64,000 nucleotides of DNA from Lactobacillus sp. LL6. GTDB lineage: Bacteria > Bacillota > Bacilli > Lactobacillales > Lactobacillaceae. A program made the position numbers and the translations under genes. The DNA lies in the NCBI RefSeq assembly GCF_007570935.1, contig NZ_VLLR01000001.1, positions 1,240,001 to 1,304,000 on the forward strand, written 5' to 3'. Shown here piece by piece: positions 58,001-64,000 of the stretch. The notes under the pieces are model-generated. The model searched no databases. It worked only from the letters and a program-made list of their open reading frames with translations, and was not told the origin of the DNA. Positions within the stretch are counted from its first letter, which is position 1. Every line of letters starts with the position of its first letter.

Positions 58001-61000
58001 GTTAAAGTTACATCCTTAGTTAAAGTAGTTGGATCAACTAACTGCTTACCATCTGGGGTTTTCGGAATATCGGTTGATGGAGTATTTGGAGTAACTGGAA
58101 CTGCTCCATGAACAAAGTCTACATAATAAGTTTCTGCTTGATTAGTAAATGTGGCATTTGCTGGATAACCATCTTTAGTTAAAACATAACCTTTACTTTC
58201 AAGAGTTTGAATTTCTTGGCTAGTTGAATAATTAATTGGAGTTCCTGGTTTACCTGAAAGTTCGCCTGAAGTTGCTAATTGAACTGGACTTGCAGGATTT
58301 TGAACGTCCCGGTAAATAACTTGTGCTGTTTGATCCTGAGCCTTTTCTCCAAGAATAACCTTAAATGTTGGACCCTCAGTTGGACCAACTACTACTGGGT
58401 TATTTAAACCAGCCTTCTCAGCAGCTGCAACAATTGCATCCCTAGTAAGCCCAGTTACATTATATTTATTAGTTTTATCCTTAACAGCTTGTTCCCATTG
58501 GTTTTCAAGAACTTGAACATCATCAATATTTATTTTTTGTTGCTGGCTAACTGCTTCTTTACCTTTTTGTAAATCTTGCACATCTGAGTAATCAATTGTA
58601 TTAGCAGTTACATCGCCATTTTCAGTAAAGATAATATTACCTTGACTATCAGTTGCTACAGGAATAGCACTGATAGCTGCTTGTAAGTTTTGACCATCAA
58701 CTTGAATTGGGTCAGTTTGATTAGTGTCATTATTTTGATATAGGTATTTGATGTAAGCGGTTTGTGGACCTATATCAATAATTTCATCTTGTTCTTCAGA
58801 AATTACTGTTGTTGTGGTTTTTACACCATTAGTACCTTTGCTTGTATCTATGGTTTTTTCACCACTTGATGGATCAACATTGTAGTAAGTAGTAGTAGTT
58901 TTACGAACTAATCCATCTTGACCTTGTTGAACCAGCTTCACTTCACCAGGCTTAAGATCTTTGTTTTCATGAACTTGAATCTTAAATGGAGTTTTAACTT
59001 GTTCTGTTTTATCTTCTTGAACTGGAATAATAGTGGCTACTAATACCAATCTTTGAGAACTATGAGGGTCAAAACCATCATTACCTCCGCTAAAATCATT
59101 CAATGGTGTCCCATGTTTTTGTCCTGGAGTAGCATCCCCATTCATATCAATTCCAGTTACAAAGTGACCTGGAAATTCTGCCGTATTACCATTCTTACTA
59201 TAAGAAGTTGCTAAGTGAGTAACATTCTTCCAATACTCGCTTGATGTATCAATGAATCCTTGAAGTGATTGCTTGACTGCATCAGAATTTTCATCATTAA
59301 ATGTTAAATCTTGTCCGTTAAAGTATTGGTTATACCACTTAAATACATAGTATGAGCGACCTTTTTGAGCACTAGTTGCATCAATTAAACTTTTACCCAT
59401 TGAATAATAAAGGTTACCATTTGGACCTGGCTTTGTAGAAACTGCATTTCTTTCCCAGTTAACGTATTTTGAACCATCAATTTGGAAAACAGTATTAGTT
59501 GAACCAAGTGGGAATGAGAAAATTTCTCCGTAATAGTTGCTATAGTCACTTTGACCGTCAAACGTAGCATTAGTACCTACATAAACTTCTGGGTGAGATT
59601 GAGGATTAGTAGAAATAATGTTCATATTATCATCGTAATAGTTACCATCATTTCCGCCACGATTTATCATTTTATATCTAAATGTTGCATCGTGCTCTAC
59701 ACGGAATTGACCATTTTCACCAAGTCCAATAAAGTTACCACCACTCCATTGACCAGATGCATTCTTACCATCTGAAGTTAATAACAATTGTGATTGAGGT
59801 GAAACTTCAACACTACTGAAAGCATCTCCAAGAAGCCCAGCACCGTTACCTTTTGAGTCAATTCTAACAATTGAGTGTTCACCAGTTACGAAATTACCAC
59901 GATTACCAAATAAAATACCATCACGTCCAGTAACATGAACCTTGTTAGAATCACCAAAAATCACAGAGTTGTTTGTATCCATTGCATAATTAAAATTACG
60001 AGAAATGGAACGATTGTTGTACCAGTTTGTTTCAAGATTTGATTTTTGATGGATACTACCATTGCCACCAAATGGTTCATTGAACATAATTGCACGACCA
60101 TGACCGGCATTAATATTGATTTCTGCACTATCTCCAGTAACTACGTGACCATTGTTTACTGCACGAATACCAGTATTAGCATTTTCAATATTTGTAGCTT
60201 GTTCATTTGCACGACTAGCAGTTTGCCAATCTTTTAAGTTAATAGTTAATTTACTATTGTAGTTAGCTACTAAAGCGCCATTTGTTCCAACATTTTGACC
60301 AAATAAAGCTCCACCATTCATTAGAACAATTCCATCACCGTCAATATTGCGGTTAACAGTTAAGCTTGCTTCTGGATCAATAACTACTCGACTTGCAGCA
60401 ATATTAGCAGCTTTCCAATTATTGGTGTTTACGCCTGGATGACTACTACCAACTTGCGTGTTTAATTCGCTATCAGATAAAGTTGCATTATTACTGTAAT
60501 CTACATTTGAAGTAACATCACCCTTAACTACAACACTACCATTTCCTTTAATAGAGCCATTAACCGTAACATTTGCCAAAGTCAAGTTAGCATTGTTATT
60601 AAGTGAAACTTGTCCAAGATTAATAGTCGCATTATCTAACCCATTAATATAAAAGTTTTTATTAATAGTAAGAGTATTGCCCCAAACAGCACCAGTTAAA
60701 TTGATGTTTCCTTGAACATTAACTCCTTGAATACTTGTATCCCAACTATTAATTGCACTAACTAAATCATTACCATTGGTAACAGTCTTAAATTTAGAAG
60801 TATCTACTTTCTGTACTACTTGAGCATTAACATTCTTAATAAGAGCATTGGCACCCTCAACTAAACCATCTAAAGTTGCAGTTTCATTATCATCAAAATC
60901 AATTAAACTAGCACCTAATTCCTTATTAAGGTCAGTGTTGGCTGCAGTTAAAGCAGAAATTTGTGCTGCATTAAAATTAGTTGTTGAATTATCAGCCTTT

Positions 61001-61692
61001 ATAGCAGTTTTAGAGTCATTACTTTGTGAAGTTTGAGTACCCTTTAAAGCTGCTGCAGTAATAGTATTTTCATTTTTACTATTCTTTTGACCATCTTGAG
61101 CTGCTTTTTGAATCTTAGAAGCTGTTGCTTTTTGAGTAGCTATATCTTTATTTGCTCTTTGTTCAGCTTGTTTCTGAGCAGTATTAGTAGCCGCTTTTTG
61201 AAGTTGAGTTTGAACATTTTTAGACGTAACTTCTGAAGATGCACTCTTATTTCTATAAGCGCTTTCATTTTTTGCAGAATATTGACCATTATTTTGTTTT
61301 AAACTCTGTGTTTGTTTTGCGTCAGTGTCTTTTGAATTAGTATTGCTAGATTGAGTTGTATCAGACTTAGAATTTTCATTTGATTGAGTAGAAGTCTGAG
61401 TGGTGCTATTAGTTGCAGTCTGCTTATTTTCATTATTAACTGTCACTTGTGCAACCACAACTGCTTTTTTAGCTTGAGCAGCATTTACACTTTTTACTGT
61501 ATTATCTTGTGATTCTGCCTTATCATCAGCAGAATTAGTATCAGCCTTTGCTACAGTTGCATTATTACTAAGCCACAATGTTGTTCCTAGTAGTACTGAA
61601 ACCGCACCTACTGTTAACTTACGAATACCAAATGAAGGTTGTCTTTCAGCAACCCTTTCCACTTTCTTGATGTTGTTGTTTTTTGAAACCAT
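52096..61692 (-). CDS. Giant LPQTG adhesin with pectate-lyase-like head and G5-like domain, 3198 aa
   Basis: Order: YSIRK-type signal (FGIRKLTVGAVSVLLG from about residue 21; cleavage near AKADT); Gln/Thr/Lys-rich segment to about 280; pectate-lyase-like beta-helix head at about 294-884 (GNINLTGAVWGNTLTINKNF, LTLANVTVNGSIKGNG), paralogous to the 3488-aa head. A G5-like domain follows at about 895-977 (KTPFKIQVHENKDLKPGEVK, VQQGQDGLVRKTTTTYY). A unique linker extends to about 1110. The stalk has, by my count, six MucBP-type modules (TAEVIYQDINDPSKPVQLAT) and eight Mub B2-type modules. The Pro/Gln-rich wall region contains KPHPQTV twice. LPQTG is at 3160-3164 with a helix and KRRRRNR. G5 domains are associated with N-acetylglucosamine-containing ligands in other proteins. 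The RBS is GGAGGCCGAG. Intact. Confidence 0.92.
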   Translation of the reverse strand: MVSKNNNIKKVERVAERQPSFGIRKLTVGAVSVLLGTTLWLSNNATVAKADTNSADDKAESQDNTVKSVNAAQAKKAVVVAQVTVNNENKQTATNSTTQTSTQSNENSKSDTTQSSNTNSKDTDAKQTQSLKQNNGQYSAKNESAYRNKSASSEVTSKNVQTQLQKAATNTAQKQAEQRANKDIATQKATASKIQKAAQDGQKNSKNENTITAAALKGTQTSQSNDSKTAIKADNSTTNFNAAQISALTAANTDLNKELGASLIDFDDNETATLDGLVEGANALIKNVNAQVVQKVDTSKFKTVTNGNDLVSAINSWDTSIQGVNVQGNINLTGAVWGNTLTINKNFYINGLDNATINLGQVSLNNNANLTLANVTVNGSIKGNGSVVVKGDVTSNVDYSNNATLSDSELNTQVGSSHPGVNTNNWKAANIAASRVVIDPEASLTVNRNIDGDGIVLMNGGALFGQNVGTNGALVANYNSKLTINLKDWQTASRANEQATNIENANTGIRAVNNGHVVTGDSAEININAGHGRAIMFNEPFGGNGSIHQKSNLETNWYNNRSISRNFNYAMDTNNSVIFGDSNKVHVTGRDGILFGNRGNFVTGEHSIVRIDSKGNGAGLLGDAFSSVEVSPQSQLLLTSDGKNASGQWSGGNFIGLGENGQFRVEHDATFRYKMINRGGNDGNYYDDNMNIISTNPQSHPEVYVGTNATFDGQSDYSNYYGEIFSFPLGSTNTVFQIDGSKYVNWERNAVSTKPGPNGNLYYSMGKSLIDATSAQKGRSYYVFKWYNQYFNGQDLTFNDENSDAVKQSLQGFIDTSSEYWKNVTHLATSYSKNGNTAEFPGHFVTGIDMNGDATPGQKHGTPLNDFSGGNDGFDPHSSQRLVLVATIIPVQEDKTEQVKTPFKIQVHENKDLKPGEVKLVQQGQDGLVRKTTTTYYNVDPSSGEKTIDTSKGTNGVKTTTTVISEEQDEIIDIGPQTAYIKYLYQNNDTNQTDPIQVDGQNLQAAISAIPVATDSQGNIIFTENGDVTANTIDYSDVQDLQKGKEAVSQQQKINIDDVQVLENQWEQAVKDKTNKYNVTGLTRDAIVAAAEKAGLNNPVVVGPTEGPTFKVILGEKAQDQTAQVIYRDVQNPASPVQLATSGELSGKPGTPINYSTSQEIQTLESKGYVLTKDGYPANATFTNQAETYYVDFVHGAVPVTPNTPSTDIPKTPDGKQLVDPTTLTKDVTLTVDYVNNDGTKFTGEIPMDAKQTITFTGSAYIDRVTGQIVNAKKDGDNWVANGAGQITWTPESSSFKAVISPTETNYHVVNVSDYRDGNNVAVIPDITKDSKDIKVTVTYAPDGQSVINQKSIPSTQTVKFLEEGTDKQLLDPNKQAFTFTYSGDTINSETKEVIKKGSWNAESHTYDTVNVPVIDGYVAVKGYVTKDGKVVAGGLTATQSDPDVQAIVYYAKVGKIVPVDPGHTPIPDTPTPTYKNDPDNPTKVVPNEPVPEVPGYTPEVPNVTPEDPTKDTPVVYNKDAQDQTAEVIYQDINDPSKPVQLATSGKLTGKVGNKIDYSTTDEIKILTDKGYVLVKNGFPTDAIYQDTNKVQTYYVTFKHGTVPVNPDNPGKPGEPINPNDPDGPKYPADTEKSALTKTITRTINYVDNSGKVISKPVTQTVDFTKSGVLDKVTGKWITPLTWDSTSKEISEVTSPTVPDYHIVSVSKDKDGDNVKAVTIIPSESSYDVTVTYAPDGQSVINQKSIPSKQTIKFVDTDGKELSPDKVSDFTFTYSGDTINSETKEVIKKGTWNAETHTYDTVNVPVIDGYVAVKGYVTKDGKVVAGGLTATQDKPDVEAVVVYAKIGKIVPVDPGHTPIPDTPTPTYKNDPDNPTKVVPNEPVPEVPGYTPEVPNVTPKDPTKDTQVVYKKNPEVQDQTAEVIYQDVNDPSNVIQLATSGILTGKAGTRIDYSTKDEIAKLTNEGYVLVTNGFPSNATYDDKKNIVQKFYVTFKHGTVPVNPENPGKPGEPINPNDPTGPKYPEDSNVVNKTVTRTIEFVNEKGQPVAKDIKQSVNFTASGVLDKVTGKWITPLTWSPNQEISEEKVPFVENYHVVSINKDADGKIAVKAVTLTHDDTSYTVKVTYAPNGHIIPVDPNGKQIPNAPTPQYPTSPDNPADVTPNEPVPTIPGYTPTVPTVTPQNPGKDTPVIYTPVDDMEHAIVIYQDVNNPNHPVQLASSGDLTGKAGTVINYSTKEEITQLIARGYVLKSDGFASGVKFDSDKNKVQTFYVNFVHGTQPVNPDNPGKPGEPINPEDPNGPKYPAGSNIVSRDVTRTIDYVDQNGKEMPGHSPIVQTAHFTGSGVLDKVTGQWITPITWSGDGNLAGETSPVISGFHIVRVSQDSTNNINVDPTVVKYNTDSYKVSVVYAPNGHIVPVDPNGKPIPNAPTPQYPTSPDNPADVTPNEPVPTIPGFTPETPTITPQNPGTNTPVIYTPDAKMQTAIVNYVDSDDHDAIIATSGDITGKPGTVIDYSTKKELTILSDKGYVLVHNGFDPDGVSPKFDSDSSTVQTYTVVLKHGIVTVTPNDPGHPGEPINPNDPNGPKWPTDTGKDSLEKVATQTIKYVGAGDNTPKDNVQKFTFTKKMVIDKVTGKVIETGAWNDTSHTFGSVDTPVVDGYHADKRVAGGTTVTPTDLNKTITVVYTKNGKIIPVDPNGKPIPNASTPTYKTDPNDPTQVVPDEPVPTVPNMVPSQTTVTPQNPAKDTPVVYNYQQGSVVIVVHDITTDTNLPQYGYNSKTVDEGTKVDYDWTKTKQELENHGYEIVSQNISIPTVVGKTAQTITIDVKHATAPVGPDNPHEPGTPINPNDPSGPKWPAKDTYTKHYTSTIHFVDSEGKALEKDSVQTSTWTRTIIVDKVTGKILNDNESWKPNITTYAPTTVPVIKGYVADKKSKDGVTVGTTLPGSKVVQKDIQDSIIYNKIGKIVPVDPSGNQIPGAITPEYKNDPSNPTAVIPNEPVPNIPGYTPEEKTVTPVDPTKDTKVVYTKPSTPVTPVTPDVPATPENPTSPVAPSPAPHPQTPSTPEPTPEPEAVKPHPQTVPTKPQTQPQTSQKETTVKPHPQTVETKVITTPTTKKVAEKKVTSNPVSIQQHAPIKAQQVSEKAKTSSLVSTSTAQRTLPQTGENNDENATAAILGAAATGLSMIGLAGVKRRRRNR

Positions 61693-61772
61693 ACTCGGCC
61701 TCCAAATTTTCTACTTAAATAAAGTGCTCTGTTATTAACACTTCTGTTATGTTTGATTTATTTTATCTGTTA

Positions 61773-61805
61773 CTAATATAATAACGCGCTTTATTTTATT
61801 TTCAA
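61773..61805 (-). promoter_or_regulatory. Promoter of the 3198-aa adhesin gene
   Basis: On the minus strand TTGAAA (61800-61805), then AATAAAATAAAGCGC and GTTATTATATTAG. The box and -10 are shared with the promoters at 40561 and 43224. The 5' leader is about 80 nt. Confidence 0.6.
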
Positions 61806-61950
61806 CTAATTTATTTTATTAAAGCACTAGTTTTATCAGCTATTTCTGTAATTTAAGCATAATATAATTACTATTAACTCTTACTCTCCGTAGAGATTAG
61901 CAATATTTTACTTTAAATAGTGATAACAGAATAAGAGATGATTCTTTGCA

Positions 61951-61982
61951 ATAAAAAAACAAAATGTCATTAAAACATTTTG
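61951..61982 (-). terminator. Terminator of the 404-aa MucBP gene
   Basis: CAAAATG (61960-61966) pairs with CATTTTG (61976-61982), with an A run on the plus strand before it, which is a T run after it on the minus strand. Confidence 0.7.
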
Positions 61983-62003
61983 TCATTTTAAGTTATTTTG
62001 ACT

Positions 62004-63218
62004 TTATTTTATCCCTGATAATCCTACTAGGTCTAGACTCGAAATATGATTTGAATTGTAGTTTTGAGTTGGATCATCAATAATGCTTGCGATTGGTTTT
62101 TTAGATAAGGAGATACCTTTAAATATATCAGCATGTGTTTTAGAATTACATTTTTTATATATAACAGTGCGTGTCACATTAGGAGTATTATATGTCGCTG
62201 TTAAATTTCCAGTAATTTTTTTATTATCTCTGATAATATAACCACTATCAGCTACATAGCCCTTAATAGTTGGAACTTCTACCACGTCATAAGTATAAGA
62301 TTGCTGGTTCCAGCTTCCTGTCTTTAAAACTTTATCCGTAACTTTATCTACTGTATCACCAGTATAAATAAATACATTTTCCTGAATACTTGGTGCTTGT
62401 AATTCATTTCCTTCTTCATCAGTAAACTTAATCTTTTGAACAGATGGGACTAAACGAGTATTTTTGATATTTACGTCGTTAAGAGCATAAATAATATTTA
62501 TTAAATGATTTTCCTCTTTAACATTTTCTTTTTTATAACTATTATTTTCAAAATTCCTATCAATTTCTACTATATGATATCCTTCTATTTCTCGCAAAAT
62601 TTGACTAGATAAGGTGCCATTAGACTTATTCCAAGTAAGAGGTTTAATCCATTTTCCAGTTACTTTATCAAGAATTCCACTTTGCGTAAGCCTTGTCATT
62701 TGAACTATTGAACCAGCAAGCTGTTTACCATGCTCATCAATATAGTTAATAGTACGTGTTATGTCCTTAAATAAATTACTTTTTGCAGTCTCTTTCTCCC
62801 ATTTAGGTCCTAAAGAGTCTCCATTATTAATTGGAGTATTTGGCTTACCCGGATGTTGCGGAGTTACTTTCACGAGTTCATGTTTTAAGTCAACATAAAA
62901 AGTCTGTATAGTTGCATCATTACTATCAAAATAGTGAACTTGCCCTTCTGGATCAAATCCATTGTTTTTCAAAGTGTAGCCCTTATTTTTAAAATGCTTC
63001 ACAACTCTATCAGTAGAATAAGTAATTCGCTTGCCAGCTTCACCTTCAAGTACCGCAGATGAAGCAAGATGTTCATTGTCATTATCAGTATCACGGTATA
63101 CGACTTGGGCAAGTTGTTTTTTATGCTCTGGAATCTCAATTTTAATATAAGGCATTGTTGCTTCTTCATGTTCTGCAACTAAAACTGACTTTGTATTACT
63201 GTTAACCTTCGAAACCAT
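62004..63218 (-). CDS. Short MucBP protein without signal peptide or anchor, 404 aa
   Basis: The ATG follows AAGGAGGCTGAAT, the same leader as the adhesins, and the first four residues (MVSK) equal those of three giants. The YSIRK segment and hydrophobic core are absent. After HEEATMPYIKIEIPEHKK it enters a MucBP module (about 33-118, VVYRDTDNDNEHLASSAVLE), then a PGKPNTPIN linker and two Mub B2-type modules (about 148-245 and 258-355). It ends HISSLDLVGLSGIK. That end resembles ISALEKAGLAGVK just before LPQTG in the 4633-aa protein, and the codons after the stop read SQNNLK then stop. It may be a decayed adhesin that lost both ends, or a cytosolic or regulatory relative. The intact 404-codon frame, RBS and terminator argue that it is expressed. 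Confidence 0.8.
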   Translation of the reverse strand: MVSKVNSNTKSVLVAEHEEATMPYIKIEIPEHKKQLAQVVYRDTDNDNEHLASSAVLEGEAGKRITYSTDRVVKHFKNKGYTLKNNGFDPEGQVHYFDSNDATIQTFYVDLKHELVKVTPQHPGKPNTPINNGDSLGPKWEKETAKSNLFKDITRTINYIDEHGKQLAGSIVQMTRLTQSGILDKVTGKWIKPLTWNKSNGTLSSQILREIEGYHIVEIDRNFENNSYKKENVKEENHLINIIYALNDVNIKNTRLVPSVQKIKFTDEEGNELQAPSIQENVFIYTGDTVDKVTDKVLKTGSWNQQSYTYDVVEVPTIKGYVADSGYIIRDNKKITGNLTATYNTPNVTRTVIYKKCNSKTHADIFKGISLSKKPIASIIDDPTQNYNSNHISSLDLVGLSGIK

Positions 63219-63281
63219 ATTCAGCCTCCTTGATTTAATATCACTTTCTTTTATTTTGTAATCGTTTCCTTTATGAAAATA

Positions 63282-63311
63282 ATATTATCATATTATGTAT
63301 ACTTGACTCAA
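63282..63311 (-). promoter_or_regulatory. Candidate promoter of the 404-aa gene
   Basis: On the minus strand TTGAGT (63306-63311) and TAATAT (63282-63287) are 18 bp apart, about 65 bp upstream of the start. It lacks the GTTATTATAT core of the adhesin promoters. Confidence 0.45.
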
Positions 63312-63370
63312 TTTAAATACTATAACTTTAATATTTCTTTATTCTTATTAATTTTATTTTAAAAATGCAT

Positions 63371-63402
63371 ACAAAAAAGCAAGATGCTTTTTAACATCTT
63401 GC
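63371..63402 (-). terminator. Terminator of the adhesin gene at the right edge
   Basis: GCAAGATG (63379-63386) pairs with CATCTTGC (63395-63402). On the minus strand TTTTTTG follows. Confidence 0.85.
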
Positions 63403-63433
63403 TCTATTGCAATCAGTAATTTACTTACTTGAT

Positions 63434-64000
63434 TTAATCCTTCTTACGACGCTTCTTCACACCTGCAAGTCCAATCAAACTGAGTCCTGCTGCTGCTCCT
63501 CCTAAAAGGGCTGCTGCAGTATCCGTCTGCTTTTCTCCTGTTTGTGGAAGTTGCTTAGTGTAATGTGGATTGCCGTTCTTGTCAACGTAACCAATAATCT
63601 CACCGTTTGGTGCAACGATATTGCCATTTGCATCTACATGTTCTCCATGTGGTCCAATATTATTGCTCCAACCATTTACTGTTTGGCCGTGTGGGGCAAC
63701 GTTATTGTTCCAATAGCCGTTTTGGGCATGTGGTGCATTATTGTAGTTGTAGTTATTAGTCTTCTTTGGTGTTGAAGGCTTTGGCTTGTTGCTATCACGA
63801 TGCTTCTTTGGTCTTGTTGGCTTGTCTGGCTCATCCGGTGTATCAGGTTCATCTGGTTCTACCGGTGTTGTCTTCTTAGTGTATACAACTTCAGTATCCT
63901 CAGTTGGATCAGTTGGTGTCACTGTATTTTGACTTGGGGTATAGCCATCAATGATTGGTACATTTTCATCTGGCACTACCTTAGTTGGATCCTCTGGATC
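63434..64000 (-). CDS. C-terminal end of a further LPQTG adhesin (5' part outside window)
   Basis: The frame is open to the right edge and ends at 63434. It encodes the end of a stalk module (DPEDPTKVVPDENVPIIDGY), a Pro/Glu/Asp linker (EPDEPDTPDEPDKPTRP), a basic KKHRDSNKPKPSTPKK stretch, three Asn-rich PH motifs (APHAQNG, APHGQTV, GPHGEHV) and VGYVDKNGNPHYTK. LPQTGEKQTD, a hydrophobic helix and KKRRKKD close the protein. The last stalk module and linker are almost identical in DNA to those of the 3488-aa gene, but the wall region differs. An internal ATG at 63976 is not the start. Confidence 0.92.
   Translation of the reverse strand, partial: DPEDPTKVVPDENVPIIDGYTPSQNTVTPTDPTEDTEVVYTKKTTPVEPDEPDTPDEPDKPTRPKKHRDSNKPKPSTPKKTNNYNYNNAPHAQNGYWNNNVAPHGQTVNGWSNNIGPHGEHVDANGNIVAPNGEIIGYVDKNGNPHYTKQLPQTGEKQTDTAAALLGGAAAGLSLIGLAGVKKRRKKD
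63828..64000. repeat. Inter-gene repeat shared with the 3488-aa adhesin gene
   Basis: Partner of 30387-30559 at a constant offset of 33,441 bp, with four mismatches by my count. Both copies are in the same orientation. Confidence 0.85.

Larger units (their letters stand above)
61693..62003. other. Intergenic region with promoter and terminator (311 bp)
   Basis: It contains the leader and promoter of the 3198-aa gene (61773-61805) and the terminator of the 404-aa gene (61951-61982). The rest is AT-rich with a small TCTCCGTAGAGA palindrome near 61886. I see no gene. Confidence 0.6.

Noticed and set aside
62004-62100. Frameshift or read-through restoring an LPXTG to the 404-aa protein
   Set aside because: The codons after the stop give only SQNNLK and a second stop before the terminator. 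No LPXTG or hydrophobic tail is found in any frame.
1-64000. Search for prophage, IS transposase, integrase, rRNA or replication origin
   Set aside because: No such gene or structure was seen. The only insertion-like signal is the repeat-flanked module at 5004-6667, which has no recombinase.

Overview
The window reads as part of the chromosome of an AT-rich Firmicute, most probably a host-associated Lactobacillus of the gasseri/johnsonii group. This rests on YSIRK-type signal peptides, LPQTG sortase anchors, mucus-binding (MucBP / Mub B2-like) repeat proteins and a Lactobacillus-like phenolic acid decarboxylase. The species is inferred, not proven.

Layout. (1) 1-3007, minus: the 5' part of a YSIRK mucus-binding-type protein that runs off the left edge. 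(2) 3434-5015, plus: an unrecognised 286-aa protein, then a small ComX/SigH-like sigma factor with a hairpin in its leader. (3) 5004-6667: a small AT-rich module between two perfect 21-bp direct repeats, the first of which covers the last codons of the sigma gene. It carries a SecB-like chaperone, an HTH antitoxin and a Gp49/HigB-like toxin gene interrupted by one in-frame TAA, so it looks like a toxin-antitoxin-chaperone (TAC) module with a broken toxin. (4) 6704-8831: phenolic acid decarboxylase with a clear promoter/operator and a PadR-family regulator, separated by an opposite-strand DinJ-YafQ-type toxin-antitoxin pair. (5) 8830-11760, minus: L,D-transpeptidase, then the two-gene unit dacA-nnrD. 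(6) 11859-12355, plus: tRNA-Leu(CAG) and a 49-codon secreted-peptide gene missed by length cut-offs. (7) 12367-13416, minus: a secreted lysine-rich protein.

(8) 13544-64000, minus: over 50 kb of surface proteins, each gene ending in its own hairpin. Four complete giant LPQTG adhesins (4633, 3488, 2872 and 3198 aa) and the end of a fifth are interleaved with three odd relatives. These are a 747-aa MucBP protein with no signal peptide and no LPXTG, a 779-aa YSIRK-exported protein with no anchor and four near-identical 82-residue repeats, and a 404-aa MucBP protein with neither signal nor anchor. Two giants (3488 and 3198 aa) have pectate-lyase-like beta-helix heads. The 2872-aa giant has a helical head built from the same DPxVQ units as the anchorless 779-aa protein. 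The 4633-aa giant is almost entirely repeats plus one Rib-like domain.

Working together, the adhesins would be exported by Sec, anchored by sortase and displayed on a wall shaped by the transpeptidase and carboxypeptidase. Their shared RBS leader and AT-rich promoter box suggest common regulation. In-frame DNA repeats within and between genes suggest that lengths change by recombination. The least familiar elements are the DPxVQ helical repeat shared by an anchored and a free protein, the leaderless MucBP proteins, and the interrupted TAC module at the 3' end of the sigma gene.
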